A stretch of DNA of 64,000 bases from Psoroptes ovis (GCA_002943765.1 PQWQ01000004.1:2852001-2916000); one strand, 5' to 3'; positions 1-13,600 are shown, numbered from the stretch's first letter. Notes: generated by a model not told the origin, from the letters alone. Numbers and translations are program-made.

Positions 1-3000
1 ATTATATCATAATATACTGGATCATTATCATTTATTCTATCATTTTCATTATTATAAATATTGTTATTTTATTTCATTTTTTTTATCCATTCATTTCTGA
101 TTCTCAGAGAAACATAAAGAATAAATGAATAAAATATGATGGAATAATATGAATAAAATCATTATTTATCAAAGCACATGACTTAATCATTACCACCATG
201 ATCATTATTACTATTACTATGACTATAATTGTTGTTGTTTATAATAAATCAAAAAAATAAGGATCATAATTTCAAATAAACAGAAAAAAAACGAATGAAA
301 GAAAATAAAATATGTTTATTGATGTGCAAAATGACCTTTTGAAAAATTGACCTTTCGAAAAATTGACCTTTAAAAAATTGAATCATTGAATTGAATGAAT
401 ATAATTTATGATTATAATCCATTATTTTTCACTGGTACTATCCTTTTTATTCATTCATTCATTCATTGACCAAAAAATTATTTACAAAATTTCCCTCATT
501 TTTTTTCCGCTTAAAAATTATTCTTTCAACGCCAACATATTTGAAATAGGATAAAATGGTCGAGGAAAAAATTGTCGGAATAAAAAAATTGAATAAATTA
601 AAAATTGAAAATAATAAAATTCAATGAATCAAATAATTTCCGGTAATATTCACAATTATTATTATTATTTTCTCACATATTTTCAAAGCTTTCATCCGTC
701 GATTCATTCATTTATGCATTCATAGATTCATTAATCCATCTATTCATTTGTTTGTTCATTTATTTTTTATTTTTTATTTTTCGTTTTCAATTTAATTCAA
801 TTCAATCGTTCTGAATGATGATGATGATGTTTTTTGTTTCAAAAAAAAAAAAAAAAAAAATGAATGTAAAATTAATGCTAAAAAAACGAATAAAAATGAA
901 AAATTCCAATGAAGAATAATTAATTATGGAATTTCAAAGGAAAAAGAGAAAAAAAAATCAGAATTCAATTCATGAATCGTTGAATCGTTGAATCATTGAA
1001 TCATAAACACAGATTGAATATTGAACATTGAATTGTTTTTGAATTGATTGGAATTCGTACGAGTGTAAATGTATTTTTTTATATTTAGTTTATTCTTCAA
1101 TATATTTATAAATGTGAAGAATTATTAAATATATTGTGGAATTTATTTTTATTTTATTTTCCCGATCACTAATTACGTCATTAATTATAAACTGAAAATG
1201 TTATCCAAGTTTAAAATAATTTCCACACACACACATACACACACACAAAGAATCGATTAATATGTTCAATATTTATAAATCATTAGTTATATGTGAAATA
1301 ACGAATGGCATTTAATTCTTTGTTTCCATTTTTATTCTTATTTTTCCTTCGAATTAATTTATACTCGGGTTCATAATATTTTCTTTTTTTTATTAAAAGA
1401 TCACTTAGGGTTTTTATTTTTGCTTTTTTTTCGGACTATTCATCAATTTTTCGTCTTTGTTTTCATTTCAAGCATTTATTTCGTTCCTTTCCAATTTCAG
1501 CATTTTGTTCATTCGTATTTTTATTTTCTCAACTTCCTTCATTTATAAACTTTTTAATTCAACTTTGATTAAGTATTGGTCGTGTGTGTGTGTGTGTTTT
1601 GGATAAATAATTTTTTTGCGTTTGTTTGTTTGTATTCTTTAATGCTGTATTATTATTTGCTAGAATCTTTGTATTTTTTTTTTTACTTCTTTGAATCAAA
1701 GTAAAATAACTAAATAACCAATAATATAAGAAAAAACTGGCAAATAAATGCCAGCGAAAGGTTTTATCTATCGCTTTTTCTTTCTATTTACGATTTGCGT
1801 TCAATCAATTTCATTGATTTTCATCGAAATATATTTTCTTTTTCATCGCCATTTTCCAATCCATTTTTGCCAATTTTTTCGCATTATTTTTTTTTATTTT
1901 TTATTTCTTTTGATTCTTCGATTCTTTACACACAAACTTATATACAATGCACACAGGCAAAGCACATGATTGCTATTTATTTATTTATATTTTTTCTCCA
2001 ATTTTCATTTTCGCAAAGTGAAAATGAAATATGATGCTCTATTTAACCGTGTGTTTGGTTTTTGTGTTTAGCACAAACAATTTTCTCAAATTTTTTTTTC
2101 GAAAAATTCTTGGAAAAATATCACACACACACACACGTTATGTACGTATCTACACCAACACACCAGCAACATCAACCAACACCAACACATTGAATCACCA
2201 TTGTTCGATGACATTTTCGAATTTTCGTTCAATACCAAATTTCATAGAGTTTGAAACTAGAATTGAGGCTGAAATTTCATTCAATTTTCTTTTATATTTT
2301 TTTCGAAATGAAAAAAAATAGAAAAATTCCATTTTGTTTATTTTCTTGATTTTCCATGTAATATTTTCTATTTTCTATGGGAGAAAGAAAATTTTCATTT
2401 AAAATTTTTTTTTATCCCATTATAATTTCTTCGTATTTCTTTGTGTTGTTGCTGGTGTTATCTAAGAGAAAAAAAATTGAAAAATTCCAAAATAACTTTT
2501 GACAAGATTATAATAGAAAAAAAAGAAGTAAAAAAAATAAATAAATAAATGAATAAATAAATAAAAAACGACAAAGAATTTTTGGATGTAAGAATTTCAA
2601 AATATAAGCAATCATTTGCTTATTTATTTATTTTTTTACCTGAACAAAAGCATATAACAGAAAAGCAAGAATATCAAAGAAAAAAGAGGAAAAATTCTGT
2701 TACATGAATTTTTACCGAGAGAAAATGTGTATTTCAATATTTGCGGCCGCCGCCGCAGCAGCCATTAATTCACCAACACCACAAATAACAATGAAAATAA
2801 TGATTATAACACAAATAACGAATAATAATAAAAATAATGATACGCAAACAAATAATGAAAGATGTTTGTTGGAGATAACGAAGACGAAAACAAGGAAAAA
2901 AATAAAGGTATTTTGGCAGTTTTAGCACATACATATTTACTCTGCCATTATTTCAATGAGTAAAAAAGAAAAATTTCACAACAAAATATTCTAAATGATA

Positions 3001-4153
3001 CGGATGTCCCACCAACAACAATATATTTCTTCAACACGATTTTTTCCATTGTATTCAATTTTTTAAACAGGCTGAAACCTTGTTTATTTCTGGTTTTATT
3101 TATCCCATGTTTCAAATTTGCATCCTTGGTTTTTTCTATTCAGAATTTTTCAATAATGTTTTCTTCGATATTCTCTGACATTTAGGCTCTCATTTCTCTC
3201 CCATTTTCTTCTCCTATCACAAGTCATTCATCATCACAATCACCATCATCGCTATCATCGCCGTTATTATATCATCACCATCATTACCATTATTATCAAT
3301 GTTATTGCTGTTGTTACTGTTGTTATTGCTGCTGTTGTAACATTTTATTTATTTTTTCCCCGAAATTCATTTTCTATGCTTAATTCTCGGTTGAATATAT
3401 TTACAAATCATAATCATTATTTTCATAGCTTTAATATCAAACATATTTCATTTCAATGTTTTTTGACAAGAAATGGAGAGGAAGAAAAAATTGGACCACC
3501 ATTGAATATATTTCAATGTCTATTCTATTCGTTTTTTTTCAATTTTCAATTGACATATATTAAATGTTTAAGCGAAAAGAAAAAAAAAATACAAATTCAA
3601 TGTATAAATACAACAAATGTATTTGTGTGAAAAATGCTTGAAATGAAATTTATGTGAATGTCATTTTTTTTCTCCCAAATTCTAATGTTAAATGCATTTC
3701 ATACATTTGTATTTTCATCATAATTTTTGCTTGGCTGAAATGACCATGAGTTTTTGCTTCAATTCATTGCTGGACATCTGAAAAATGTATGAAAATATAG
3801 CCAAATACATCCATATATTTATGCATATATAATGACAATTTCTTAAGTACTAATAATCATTATCATGGTGCATATATCAATAAGATCAAGGGCAAAATCA
3901 AATGAAAAGTTATGTGAAACATTCGAAGCGATAATATGTTTTGATTTGTTTGATTTTCTTAATTTTTTTTTCTTGGGCTGCTGCTGTCATTTAATGATGT
4001 TTTCAATACTTTTCGACAATTTTTAAGCTTCAATGATATCCAATTTCGATATTTTCTCATATATTCATGAATATTCACGCATATAAAATATTGAACAAAA
4101 TATTTATTGACCTTCAATTTTATAATTCTTGAAAATCTTTACATCAAAGAAAC
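1..4153. other. Gene-poor AT-rich sequence
   Basis: No open frame here looks like a real exon. The stretch holds simple-sequence DNA: CATT/ATTC tracts (about 448-470 and 700-760), A runs (about 841-860), CA and TG microsatellites (about 1226-1248, 1582-1597, 2122-2134) and AAT/CAT tracts (about 3230-3340). A small GC-rich alanine-codon patch with a NotI-type octamer lies near 2742-2762. Possible gene ends or distal regulatory DNA cannot be excluded. Confidence 0.6.
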
Positions 4154-4404
4154 TGTTGAAATAGCTATGTTCTTCTTTGGCACATTCTCCTCCCTATTAC
4201 CTTTGCTTGCTTCTTTCTTTGTATTTCTTAAAAATTGAACTATCTTAAAAACTGTAATTTTTCTGGCACATGAAATATTTGTTAAAGGGTATAAATAAAG
4301 TATGCCAAGCACCGACGATCATAGCCAATGATCACATTATTACCAACAACAATTTGTTTGTGTTTTTCTACATACATTTCGAAAAACCAGCTCAATTTTC
4401 AATA
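4154..4404 (+). mobile_element. 5' LTR of a copia-type retrotransposon
   Basis: The 251-bp block starts TGTTGAAATA, the usual start of Ty1/copia LTRs, and ends CAATA immediately before the primer-binding-like sequence. The ends form an imperfect TGTTG...CAATA inverted repeat (a perfect one would end CAACA). A TATA box (TATAAATA, 4290-4297) sits about 110 bp before the end, as expected for an LTR promoter. No second copy (3' LTR) was found downstream in the window, so the boundaries rest on the terminal motifs and on abutting the PBS. Confidence 0.7.
4290..4297 (+). promoter_or_regulatory. TATA box of the copia LTR
   Basis: TATAAATA lies inside the putative LTR, upstream of the Gag start. This is the expected place for the U3 promoter of an LTR retrotransposon. 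Activity is inferred from position only. Confidence 0.5.
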
Positions 4405-4413
4405 GGTTATGGG
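4405..4413 (+). promoter_or_regulatory. Primer-binding site for initiator tRNA fragment
   Basis: GGTTATGGG directly follows the LTR end. It is complementary to the anticodon stem-loop of initiator tRNA-Met, the primer used by Drosophila copia and its relatives, which are primed by a cut half-tRNA rather than by the tRNA 3' end. The match is nine bases; the next bases diverge from the copia consensus. The Gag start codon (4409-4411) lies within this site. Confidence 0.6.
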
Positions 4414-5863
4414 TTCTCACGCTAGAGACGGTATTGTGGTATTGAACGGTCGTAATTTTAACAGATGGAAAACCTTTATTGATATCCTGTTAGAGGAGAA
4501 CCGTGTGCGAAAACATGTCGAGGCAGAACCGCCAGCAGATGCTGATGATAATTACCGTGCTAAAGAAGCAAAAGCCAAACGCATTATTTCGCAAAGTCTA
4601 GATGACGAAAACCACATCCGAATTGAGTCTCTGTCTACTGCAAAGCAATATTATGATGCTATCGTTGGTCATTACCGTGGAGCTGAATCTCGCAACATTA
4701 CGAACTTATGGGATCGATATTATGGCTTCCGTTTTGGTACGTCTATTTCCAGTTCCTTTGCTGAATTACGAAATATCGTGACGGAATTACGTAGTGCGAA
4801 AGCCGATATATCAGATGAGGCTATTGTCCGAAAAGTCATATCAGTACTTCCGGCTGAATTCGAAGGAGTTGCGGATGGCATCGAAATGTTATGTAAAGAT
4901 AAAGTGATGACATTGGCTGAAGTAGAAGATCTAGTTTTGAGAAAGCTGACTAGGATCGAACGACGCAATGGATCGACGATGAATAATGATGTAATACGAC
5001 AAGAAGATGAGCCTGAATCAACGAATGCAGTATTGGCCATCTCGAATAAGAAGAAAAATAAGAATCGTCCGATAATTAAGTGTTATCATTGCGGGAAAAG
5101 TGGTCATATTAAACGTAATTGTCGACTACTGAGCAGAAATCCGAGCAACAATGTCTCGAGGAATAATGGATCGATCAATCATGCAAACAACAACACGAAC
5201 GCCGTGCTTGCCTGTACGTTACCATCGATATCGACGAATGATGCAGCATTCTGGGTTGATACTGGAGCATCCGAAAGTGTCTGTTACGACAAAGATATGT
5301 TTAGTGATTTAAAATTATTCGACAGTGATGATGATGCAAGTGCATATGCTGTGAGTGGCTATAATGAAAGTTCAACAAATGATTTACCACTTGGTATTGG
5401 TACAATTAATTGTAAAATCTTCAATGGTTCAACGTGGTGTGCTGTGACCTTCACTAATGTGCTATATTTGCCGAGCAGTAATCATAATTTGATATCACTG
5501 GGTAAAATCACCGAAAAAGATGGCGTATCTTTTGATGGCGAAAAGAAATATATTGTGATCTACAAAGACAATCAACCGATCATCTACGGCGAAAAAGGAC
5601 ACGAGCTACGAAATTTATATAAGTGCTGTGTTAAAATCGATAAGTGTTGTGTGAATTTAGTTACGAAACCATCATTGAGTTTACTACATGAACGTCTTGG
5701 ACATATAAGTTGTGATCGAATCCGACAAATGGCAGTTAATCAAAGTGTTATTGATATTCCGACGAATCTAGAAGACGGCTTTACCTTGTGTTCATCATGT
5801 TTGGAAGGTAAAATGACCAAAACGACACATCCATCGAATAATTACATGTCCACTATGTTTTAA
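4409..5863 (+). pseudogene. Copia-type gag-protease-pre-integrase fragment
   Basis: This 484-residue open frame is the N-terminal third of a Ty1/copia Gag-Pol polyprotein. Residues about 10-180 form a copia-type Gag region (LNGRNFNRW near the start). A CCHC zinc knuckle of the form CX2CX4HX4C occupies residues 225-238. The aspartic protease signature DTGAS is at residues 284-288. The GAG-pre-integrase zinc finger has H427/H432 and C461/C464. The frame then stops at residue 484 with no integrase core, reverse transcriptase or RNase H, whereas complete copia polyproteins exceed 1,200 residues. The LTR and primer site lie directly upstream. Codons are clearly less AT-rich than neighbouring DNA, which suggests recent arrival. 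The retained frame is uninterrupted, so loss of the 3' part looks like one deletion or truncation near 5855. It cannot move on its own. Confidence 0.9.
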
Positions 5864-7470
5864 TCATCGTCTCTTTGTCCCCTTGCATTTTTTGCCTGCA
5901 TAATTATATATATCCGAGTATGATGCTTTGATTTTTTGATTCAATTTCAATTTCAACTAAATTTAAATTTGAATTATCTTATCTCAAATATTCATTCTCT
6001 AATATTTTTTTTTCATTCTATTCACCATTTATCATTAATGATTCTTTCAATTGGTTATTCTTGGATAATAAAATTCAATGCATTACTTTAAATTTAAATT
6101 GTTTTATTTGTATTTTGAGTTTTATTATTTATTTATTTATTTTATTTTATTTTATTTTATTTATTTTTCCAATTGTCCATTTAACTGAATGTAAAATGTC
6201 CACAATTATCTTATCTCTACAAACACTCATCAAATATGTCTCTATTCGTATATGTGTTTGCATTTTTTTTTTCATTCGAAAATCAAATAAATTGGTTCCA
6301 AATGGAAATTTGGATTTGATTAGTATTATTATTATTATTATTATTACTGTTTTTATTCTCAATTTTAGTTTTAATTTATTTCCATATTCTTTTAATCGTT
6401 TTTTTTGTGAAAAATATTTTTATAAATTTGCTTGGTCAAATTGCTTTTAATTTTTTTTTCTTTTCATTTCTTGGTTAATCTGGTTTCCGAAATATTTTAT
6501 CATTGAATAATTTTTTTCTCCTTTTGAATGTTATTTATGGTTCCAAAAACTTGAAATAGTAAAGTAGTGTGATAGATAAATGTGTATTTATCTATTTTTT
6601 TTTCGTTATCTATTTTATTTCGATCAATTCTTTGTCAATTTATTTCATTTTTATTCTTATTTTCATACAGTTTTAAGATGTAAAATATAGTTTTTTTTCT
6701 TTCTTCTTCCATTTCATTTCTTGTTCATCTTTTCGGTTTGTGTTTGATAACAAAAATATCAAGAGAAAAAAAAGAAATATTTATTTTGATTAGAGAATAA
6801 ATTTATTTCATTTATATATATCTGTGCGTATACAAACACAGACACACATAAATTAGATGATCGGATGTTGTGGACAAACGAATTGGATGAAATTCTAACA
6901 AAAAAAAAAAAAAAAAAATCAATAGTTTCAAATATGAAATGGTGAAGAGTGAAAAAAATGGAATAAATAAATGAAAAAAAAAATAAAATAAAAGACCCAA
7001 TATTTTCCGAAATAATTCAATTGAAAAATTGATCAATTGAATCCACGAATACACACAGACACACACACACACGCCGAAAAGAGTGGTATTGATGATGATT
7101 TGGGTAGTGTTTGAGTAATTCCTTTGTAATATTGTTGCTGGTTGTTGTTGTCGTTGGTGACAGTTGTGATGGTATAGTGTGTGTATTAAACATGGATAAA
7201 ATGTTTATAAAAATAAAATCAAACAACAATGTTTTCACTATCTCAAAAAGGAAGGTGACCGAGGAAATTGGAATTTCATATACAAAAAAAAAAAAAAAAG
7301 ATTATGTCGAAGATGGAATGAATAGATTTGCTATTATCATTGTTATTATTTATAATTTATTTTTTATGTTTTTTTTCAAAATAAAAAAAAAAATATCCAT
7401 TCTTAAAAATGAAATGATATTATTACACATTAGACATATACAAACATATACACAGCCATACATTATTTAG

Positions 7471-7538
7471 TATATGGTACGATAACTGAAGATGATGATG
7501 ATCCAGAAATTGACGGCGACTCAGCTGTGGCAAACTGA
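7471..7538 (+). other. Possible orphan terminal exon (unproven)
   Basis: Directly after a TTTAG acceptor-like site, 68 bases stay open and encode YGTITEDDDDPEIDGDSAVAN, then TGA. The composition is balanced, with acidic residues and varied codons, unlike the Phe/Tyr-rich noise around it. No upstream partner exon was recognised, so this may be chance. No function can be assigned. Confidence 0.2.
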
Positions 7539-8053
7539 AAAGAAATGAATTGAAATGAAATGAAAAAAGCCAAAAAAACAATTATTCGGCTTATATTCAT
7601 TTTCTATTTATTTTATTCTTCTTCATTCAATCGTATCGGTTGATTGGTCGCGGAGTGTTTGAAGGCTGTCAGGATGATTTTTTTCTTTCGGGTAAAATAC
7701 TTGAAAATTTTTTCACAAACACCCACGAACGTCATAACAAAAAATAAAAATAAACAAGAACGAGAAGGAGAAGAAGCAAAAAGACGAGCCAGAAACCTGA
7801 AATTATATATGCGAACAATGGAATTGTATTAAATTTCAGGAACCATCGGGAACCAAGAGAATATATAATAGGGCCCAATGTAATAGCGAATACCGAAGAA
7901 ATTTTGCACCCAAAAATGACAACTGCTACTCTGCTTAAGCTTAGCACCAAACCTAAACCAAAAAGCTTAACACCACATCACATGCATTCACATAGGCACA
8001 CACAATAACGCACCGATAACGTCAACAGTAGAAGCATAAATGAAGGACAGGCT

Positions 8054-8104
8054 AGATAGTATTCATGTGCCCGATGTGAATAGATGCCGATAAAAATACT
8101 ATCT
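8054..8104. repeat. Inverted repeat, 10-bp arms
   Basis: AGATAGTATT (8054-8063) pairs perfectly with AATACTATCT (8095-8104) around a 31-base loop. It sits at the end of an unusually complex 500-bp patch. The role is unknown. Confidence 0.6.
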
Positions 8105-9110
8105 TGAAGTGAAAAAAAAGTTAAAAAACTTCAAAAAAAAAGTTCCCATCATAAAATATATCCAGGAATCGAATTGGTGATAATAATAATAATAATAATA
8201 TTTACAAATGTGCCATTCAAAAAAATACATGAAAAAAATATGAGAATATTTTCATATATAATCAGATTATTGAACAAAAGAATATTGCTGAATTGATGAT
8301 GATAAAATACACACATGCTTATAAATTCTTATAACAGTTAAATAGAAAAAAAAACCAAAATTTTCAAATGTTAAAATTCAAATATAAACATAAAGAACTA
8401 ATGAATGAATGAATGAATGAAGCAGAGAGAGGTTGTGTCGAAAAATTTTTTCGCTTAGAAAATCCTTAGTTTTGCCGAATGAAAAGCCAGAAAAATACGA
8501 CAGAACTTTTGGGACAGCTTTGATTTATTTTATTTACACAAAAATACACACACACACACACACACAGACTTGCACACATTTAATATTTTTGTATATCAAA
8601 TGTTCATATTTACGCAAGATGTAATTGAAAATCAAATGGTAAAAAAAATATTGTTTCATTCATATAATCATCACTTTCATGATCATCGATATTATATATA
8701 TGTTTTTTTTTTCGTATACTCATTTTCAAAGTTTTCTTCACTGCCGTAATTTTATTATTATACTTTATTTGATTGCTTCGAAAACATTTTGATTTTTTGA
8801 TTTCATTTCATTCATAGATTCATTGATTGAATCATTGATTCGTTCATTCATTCATTCATTCATTCATTCAAAAAAAATTTTATTATCATCATCATTATTA
8901 TTATTGTTATAACTGATATTCAATTATAGAAAATGTTCAATTTTTATTATTATCAATATTGATATTATTATTATTATTATTATTGTTTCCAATTCATTCA
9001 TTCATTCATTCATTCAATGAAATCGAAAATTGAAATTCATTGAATGCATTGGATTGATTTTAGGCATTGAATGAATTGAATTTTTTTTTCGAATGAATCA
9101 ATGAATGAAT

Positions 9111-9225
9111 GAATTGAATCATATATTTTTTGAATTGAATCATATATTTTTTGAATTGAATCATATATTTTTTGAATTGAATCATATATTTTTTGAATTG
9201 AATCATATATTTTTTGAATTGAATC
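9111..9225. repeat. 21-bp tandem array (5.5 copies)
   Basis: A 21-bp unit (GAATTGAATC followed by ATATATTTTTT) repeats at 9111, 9132, 9153, 9174 and 9195, with a final partial copy at 9216-9225. Copies are identical, so the array is young or homogenised. Read on the minus strand the unit is a multiple of three and keeps a frame open with a YDSIQKI heptad, but the surrounding composition gives no support for a real protein. Confidence 0.9.
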
Positions 9226-10645
9226 ATTTGAATGAAATGGGAAACAATAATAATAAATGGTTAAATTTTTATTTAATCGGTTGATCATCATCGGGTACGA
9301 ATCATTCAATTTTGATTTTTGCAATTTTTTTTACGATTTCAATTCATAATAATAGAAGAAATTCTTAAAGAATATCAAAGGAAAACATTAAGATAATATT
9401 TTTTGTATGAAGTAAGAAAAAAATGAATTCATCTGAATTGAATTGAATTTGAAAATGAAATGATTGAAGATAAAATTGAATATAATAGAATATCATTTAT
9501 ATCATTATTATTACCCGCTATTATTTTGTATTTGATTTTTTTTCAGTGCAAAATTTAAATGATACATGCTCATTTATTCATTTATTTCGTTTCCAACTTT
9601 TTCCATTTATTTTCCATATTTTTTTTTCATTTTTGTCATCATTATTTGGCCAGCTATTTATCTATCCAATCAATCCAGCTGCTATCGATATCTATCGATA
9701 CCATTATTTGCGTTATGAAATTTATGTATTTTTATCATATTATGGCTGAGCATTGATATTTTTTTCGAGCATTCAATAATAGCATATATCCAAGCTATAT
9801 CAGATTGGACAAATAAACTAAATGAAAATAAAAATAATGAAGAAAGTATTCGTATAAGAACAATAGAAAAGAATGAATTCAAAATTTATTGATTTTATGT
9901 AAAAAAAAATAATAAATAAATAAAGATATTATTAATGATGGCAATATTTTTTGTTGATTATAATAATGATTGTAATAGTAAAAAATATTGAAAATATTAA
10001 TGATTGTAATATATGAATAATAATAATAATTTATTATTGTAATATGGTAGATAAACACACTTCGAATGCAAATAAAAAATGCAAAAGCAAAAACTTGGTT
10101 ATAGTTTATTTGTATTCATTTTTTCATTTGATGTATTAATTATTTATAATTATATTTATTATTATTTATTTTCATTTATTTATTTATTTATTTTTTTTGG
10201 ATATATTGTTATTATTATATTTTCTGTACATATTTATATGTATTATTCATATTTTTACATAATAATAAAACGAAAAATTGTAAAATGATAATAATAATAA
10301 TAATAACAATCATGGTAATAATAATAAGCCATTGAATTTATAAATCATTATCATCATTTATATTTCCGTTTTTTATCATTATTTTTTTTCTATTGTTATT
10401 ATTATCATCGTCATTTATATTAGCATGATATCGTCGGGATTGCAATGAGCATCCACACACACACACAACCACATCAGCAACATCATCGAATGATCGTCAT
10501 GAGCATCATCATCAGAATCAAACGACGACAATAGCACCATCAACAACAACAATGACTACAAGAATCACTAAAACATTATCATTCATTGATATTAATAATA
10601 ATAATAACAAAATATAACTTTTGCTCTTAGTTTTTCTTCTTATTC

Positions 10646-10694
10646 ATTTTATTCAATGATGGTGATGATCATCACCATCATCATTGAATAAAAT
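10646..10694. repeat. Long near-perfect palindrome
   Basis: Arms of about 23 bases, starting ATTTTATTCAATGATG and ending CATTGAATAAAAT, meet with almost no loop. The only imperfection is one extra CAT triplet in the right arm. The last 13 bases are directly repeated at 10695-10707. Cruciform or hairpin formation is plausible; the role is unknown. Confidence 0.75.
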
Positions 10695-13600
10695 CATTGA
10701 ATAAAATTGCAAAAAAAAAATCATCAACAACAGATGCAGTTGATCATGTAATGAATATAATAATAATAACAATAATAATATACGTTTGCGTAAATAGTCT
10801 TCGTTGTACGTGAATACAACAGAAGAATATACATCATTGCTTGGTATATGTACAACCAGAATACATTTATATGAATGAATGAATGAATCGAAATTTGTGA
10901 ATTCCATATATATATAAATGTTACAATTACAGAATTTATTACACACACACACACACACAAACACAGAAGAGTATAGTAGACCATTTTTAGTCAACAACAG
11001 CACCCAAACGACAATTCAAAATGTGAGACAAATAGCAAAGTTTCACAAATTTTATTTTGTTATTATTATTATTTCACATTTCTGATTCAGTCAGTTTTTT
11101 CTTTATATTCTCTTCCTTGCAATCCATTTGAAAATGAATGAAAACATTCAAAATTTGAATCATATCTAATTCAGACAAAATTTTGTTCAGTTCAGGATTT
11201 CAAATTCATTCGTGTATGTTGATTCATGTAATGAAAATATCAGATGATAATTCTTGAATTTTGAATGTTGAAGATCAAAGAAAAAAAAATTTCATTGATT
11301 TTTTTAATATGATTATTACTAATATCATTGTTTCGATTGAGATTATTCGTTTGTTTTGTTTTGAATTATTTATTTGAAATATTTTTTTTTTTTTTTTTTT
11401 GATTAAAACAAAACGAAAAAATTAAGATTTGTATTCTCAGTTGTGTTATCAACCAATATACAAAGCAACAATAATACGGTATGGAAATTGGCTGATTTTC
11501 CCGCCATCATCATCAAGAATATCATTGACTGATCGTTTAAAATTTGGCAAAAATATATTTCCTGTCAAAAAAATAAATTCAAATTCATAATACTTAATTT
11601 AGTTTTCATCGTCTTTTTCTTAAAGAATCTAAATTTTAAGATTGTTACAATTCAAAAAAATGTAAACAAAGACATATTTCATGTTTTGATGCTGTTGTTT
11701 TGCTTCAAATTTGTTTCAATTTCTTCTTTTTTTTTTTTTTTTTGAATTTGCATCTTTGAAGTCAACAAAATCATCTTTGTTCATTCATCGATTTTCAATC
11801 ATAATAATGATAATGACAACGAGTGAAAATCAAAAAAAAAATTCATTCAAATATGAAAAAATCGTCGAAAATATGTAAGAAACCGGCAAACAAATAAATA
11901 AACGAACAACAAAAAAACAATGAAACAAACAGACAAACAACAAGAAATAGTAAATACCAAAAGTGTATCCATATCGACCAAAAAACAATTCAAACGACAA
12001 CGACGACAACAACAAATCGAAAAAATGAAAATGAAAATAAAATGAACAATGACAACCAGAAGAAAGAAGAGAAATTATCAAAAAAAAAAAAACGTTAGTG
12101 ACAACAACAACGACAATTCATTCATCAATTTATTTATTCATTCATTCATTCATACATTTTTCATATCCAATATGTTTTCTGATGAATCCACACCAACCAA
12201 CAGAATGAATGAATGAGAGAAAAAATGAATGAATAAATAAATAAAAGAATAAAACGAGAAAAAAAACAATTAAATGAATTCAACAACGACAAAATTACAA
12301 TAAAAACAACGACAGAAACAAGAACAACGACGACAACAATAACGAATTATTATTAAATCATTATCATCATCATTATTATGATTATAACTATTAATAGATG
12401 ATTATCATTATCATTATAATATTTTGATTATTATCTTCATCATCATTATTATCATCATCATCATTATCCATTATTATCCATGAAAATAAAAACTAAATGT
12501 TTTAATTTAAATTTTTTTCCGTTTCATGCATATATGTCGTTGTATGCATGTGGAAATCAGTGAAATCAGTGAAATTATTGTGGAATTAAAGCTAAAACAG
12601 CCAAACGAACAAATAAAAACAAAACAACTGATCATTCAACAATGTAAGTTATTATGTCAGAAATTATTAATTGAAATTTATTTATGTGTTTTCAATATGC
12701 ATAATTTACATGATTCGAGTGAAAATTATTTATTTTTGTAAAATCACAAAAATTAAATGCGTTTATTTTGAATTGAATTGGATGAATGAATGCATTAATG
12801 AAGCTCCGAATGAACGAATTTTCATTCAAAAGCATTCAAAAATTGTAGTGAAATTGTACTACATTCGATGATATAATCGAGAATAAGGCGAAATAGCGCA
12901 AGCAACAGTAGCAGAATACCGACCAAACAGCTGCCAAAATTTCAAACCCGAAATGACCAGAATTCAAAATCATGTCATTTTTAATTAATTAAAATTTAGG
13001 CAAACAACAACAAATAGATAAAGAGATGGACATATTTTATTCTGTTTTTGTATTCTGTTGTCCAAAAAAAAACATTTTCAAATATAGCTAATGTATAATA
13101 TTGAACAATAAATAAAGCACAATCGAGTATGACAAAAAAAAAAGTTTTAAAAACAAAAACAAACAAATAAATGAACAAATGAACATCTAATTTACATAAT
13201 TTTCTGTTTGTTTGTTTGTTTATTTGTTTATTTAATATCTATTTATTTATTTTTACATTCATTCAATACAACTAAGCAGCGATGATGGTAATAATTACAA
13301 TCAAATGCAACTAATGAAAACATTGCAACAAGAATATTTTGCAAATTTTGCTAGAATAACAAATAACGATAGCTTCAAATGATTCAGAAAAAAATGAAGA
13401 ATTTATTCATTTTTTCCATTGAATTTCATGAAAAATTTCAAATTTTAAAATTAATAAATAAACAAGTAAAAACAAAACCAAAAGGGGTAAAATGAAACTT
13501 TTTTTTTATTTTAATGAAAACAATAATGAAAATACAATAAATTTTCCCACTGTTTTTATTTTCTTTTATTTAAAATATTTCAATTATGCAACATCTGTGT

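Noticed and set aside
2704..2925. Small frame with a poly-Ala block at a GC-rich NotI-like site
   Set aside because: Apart from the alanine codons the peptide is Ile/Thr/Asn low-complexity, and there is no splice or promoter context.
9037..9324. Minus-strand 95-residue frame with repeated YDSIQKI
   Set aside because: The frame is kept open only by the 21-bp tandem array; the flanks look non-coding.
9546..9756. Two overlapping hydrophobic frames after a TTTTCAG site
   Set aside because: Phe/Tyr/Ile-rich composition equals translated T-rich DNA; no recognisable membrane-protein family.
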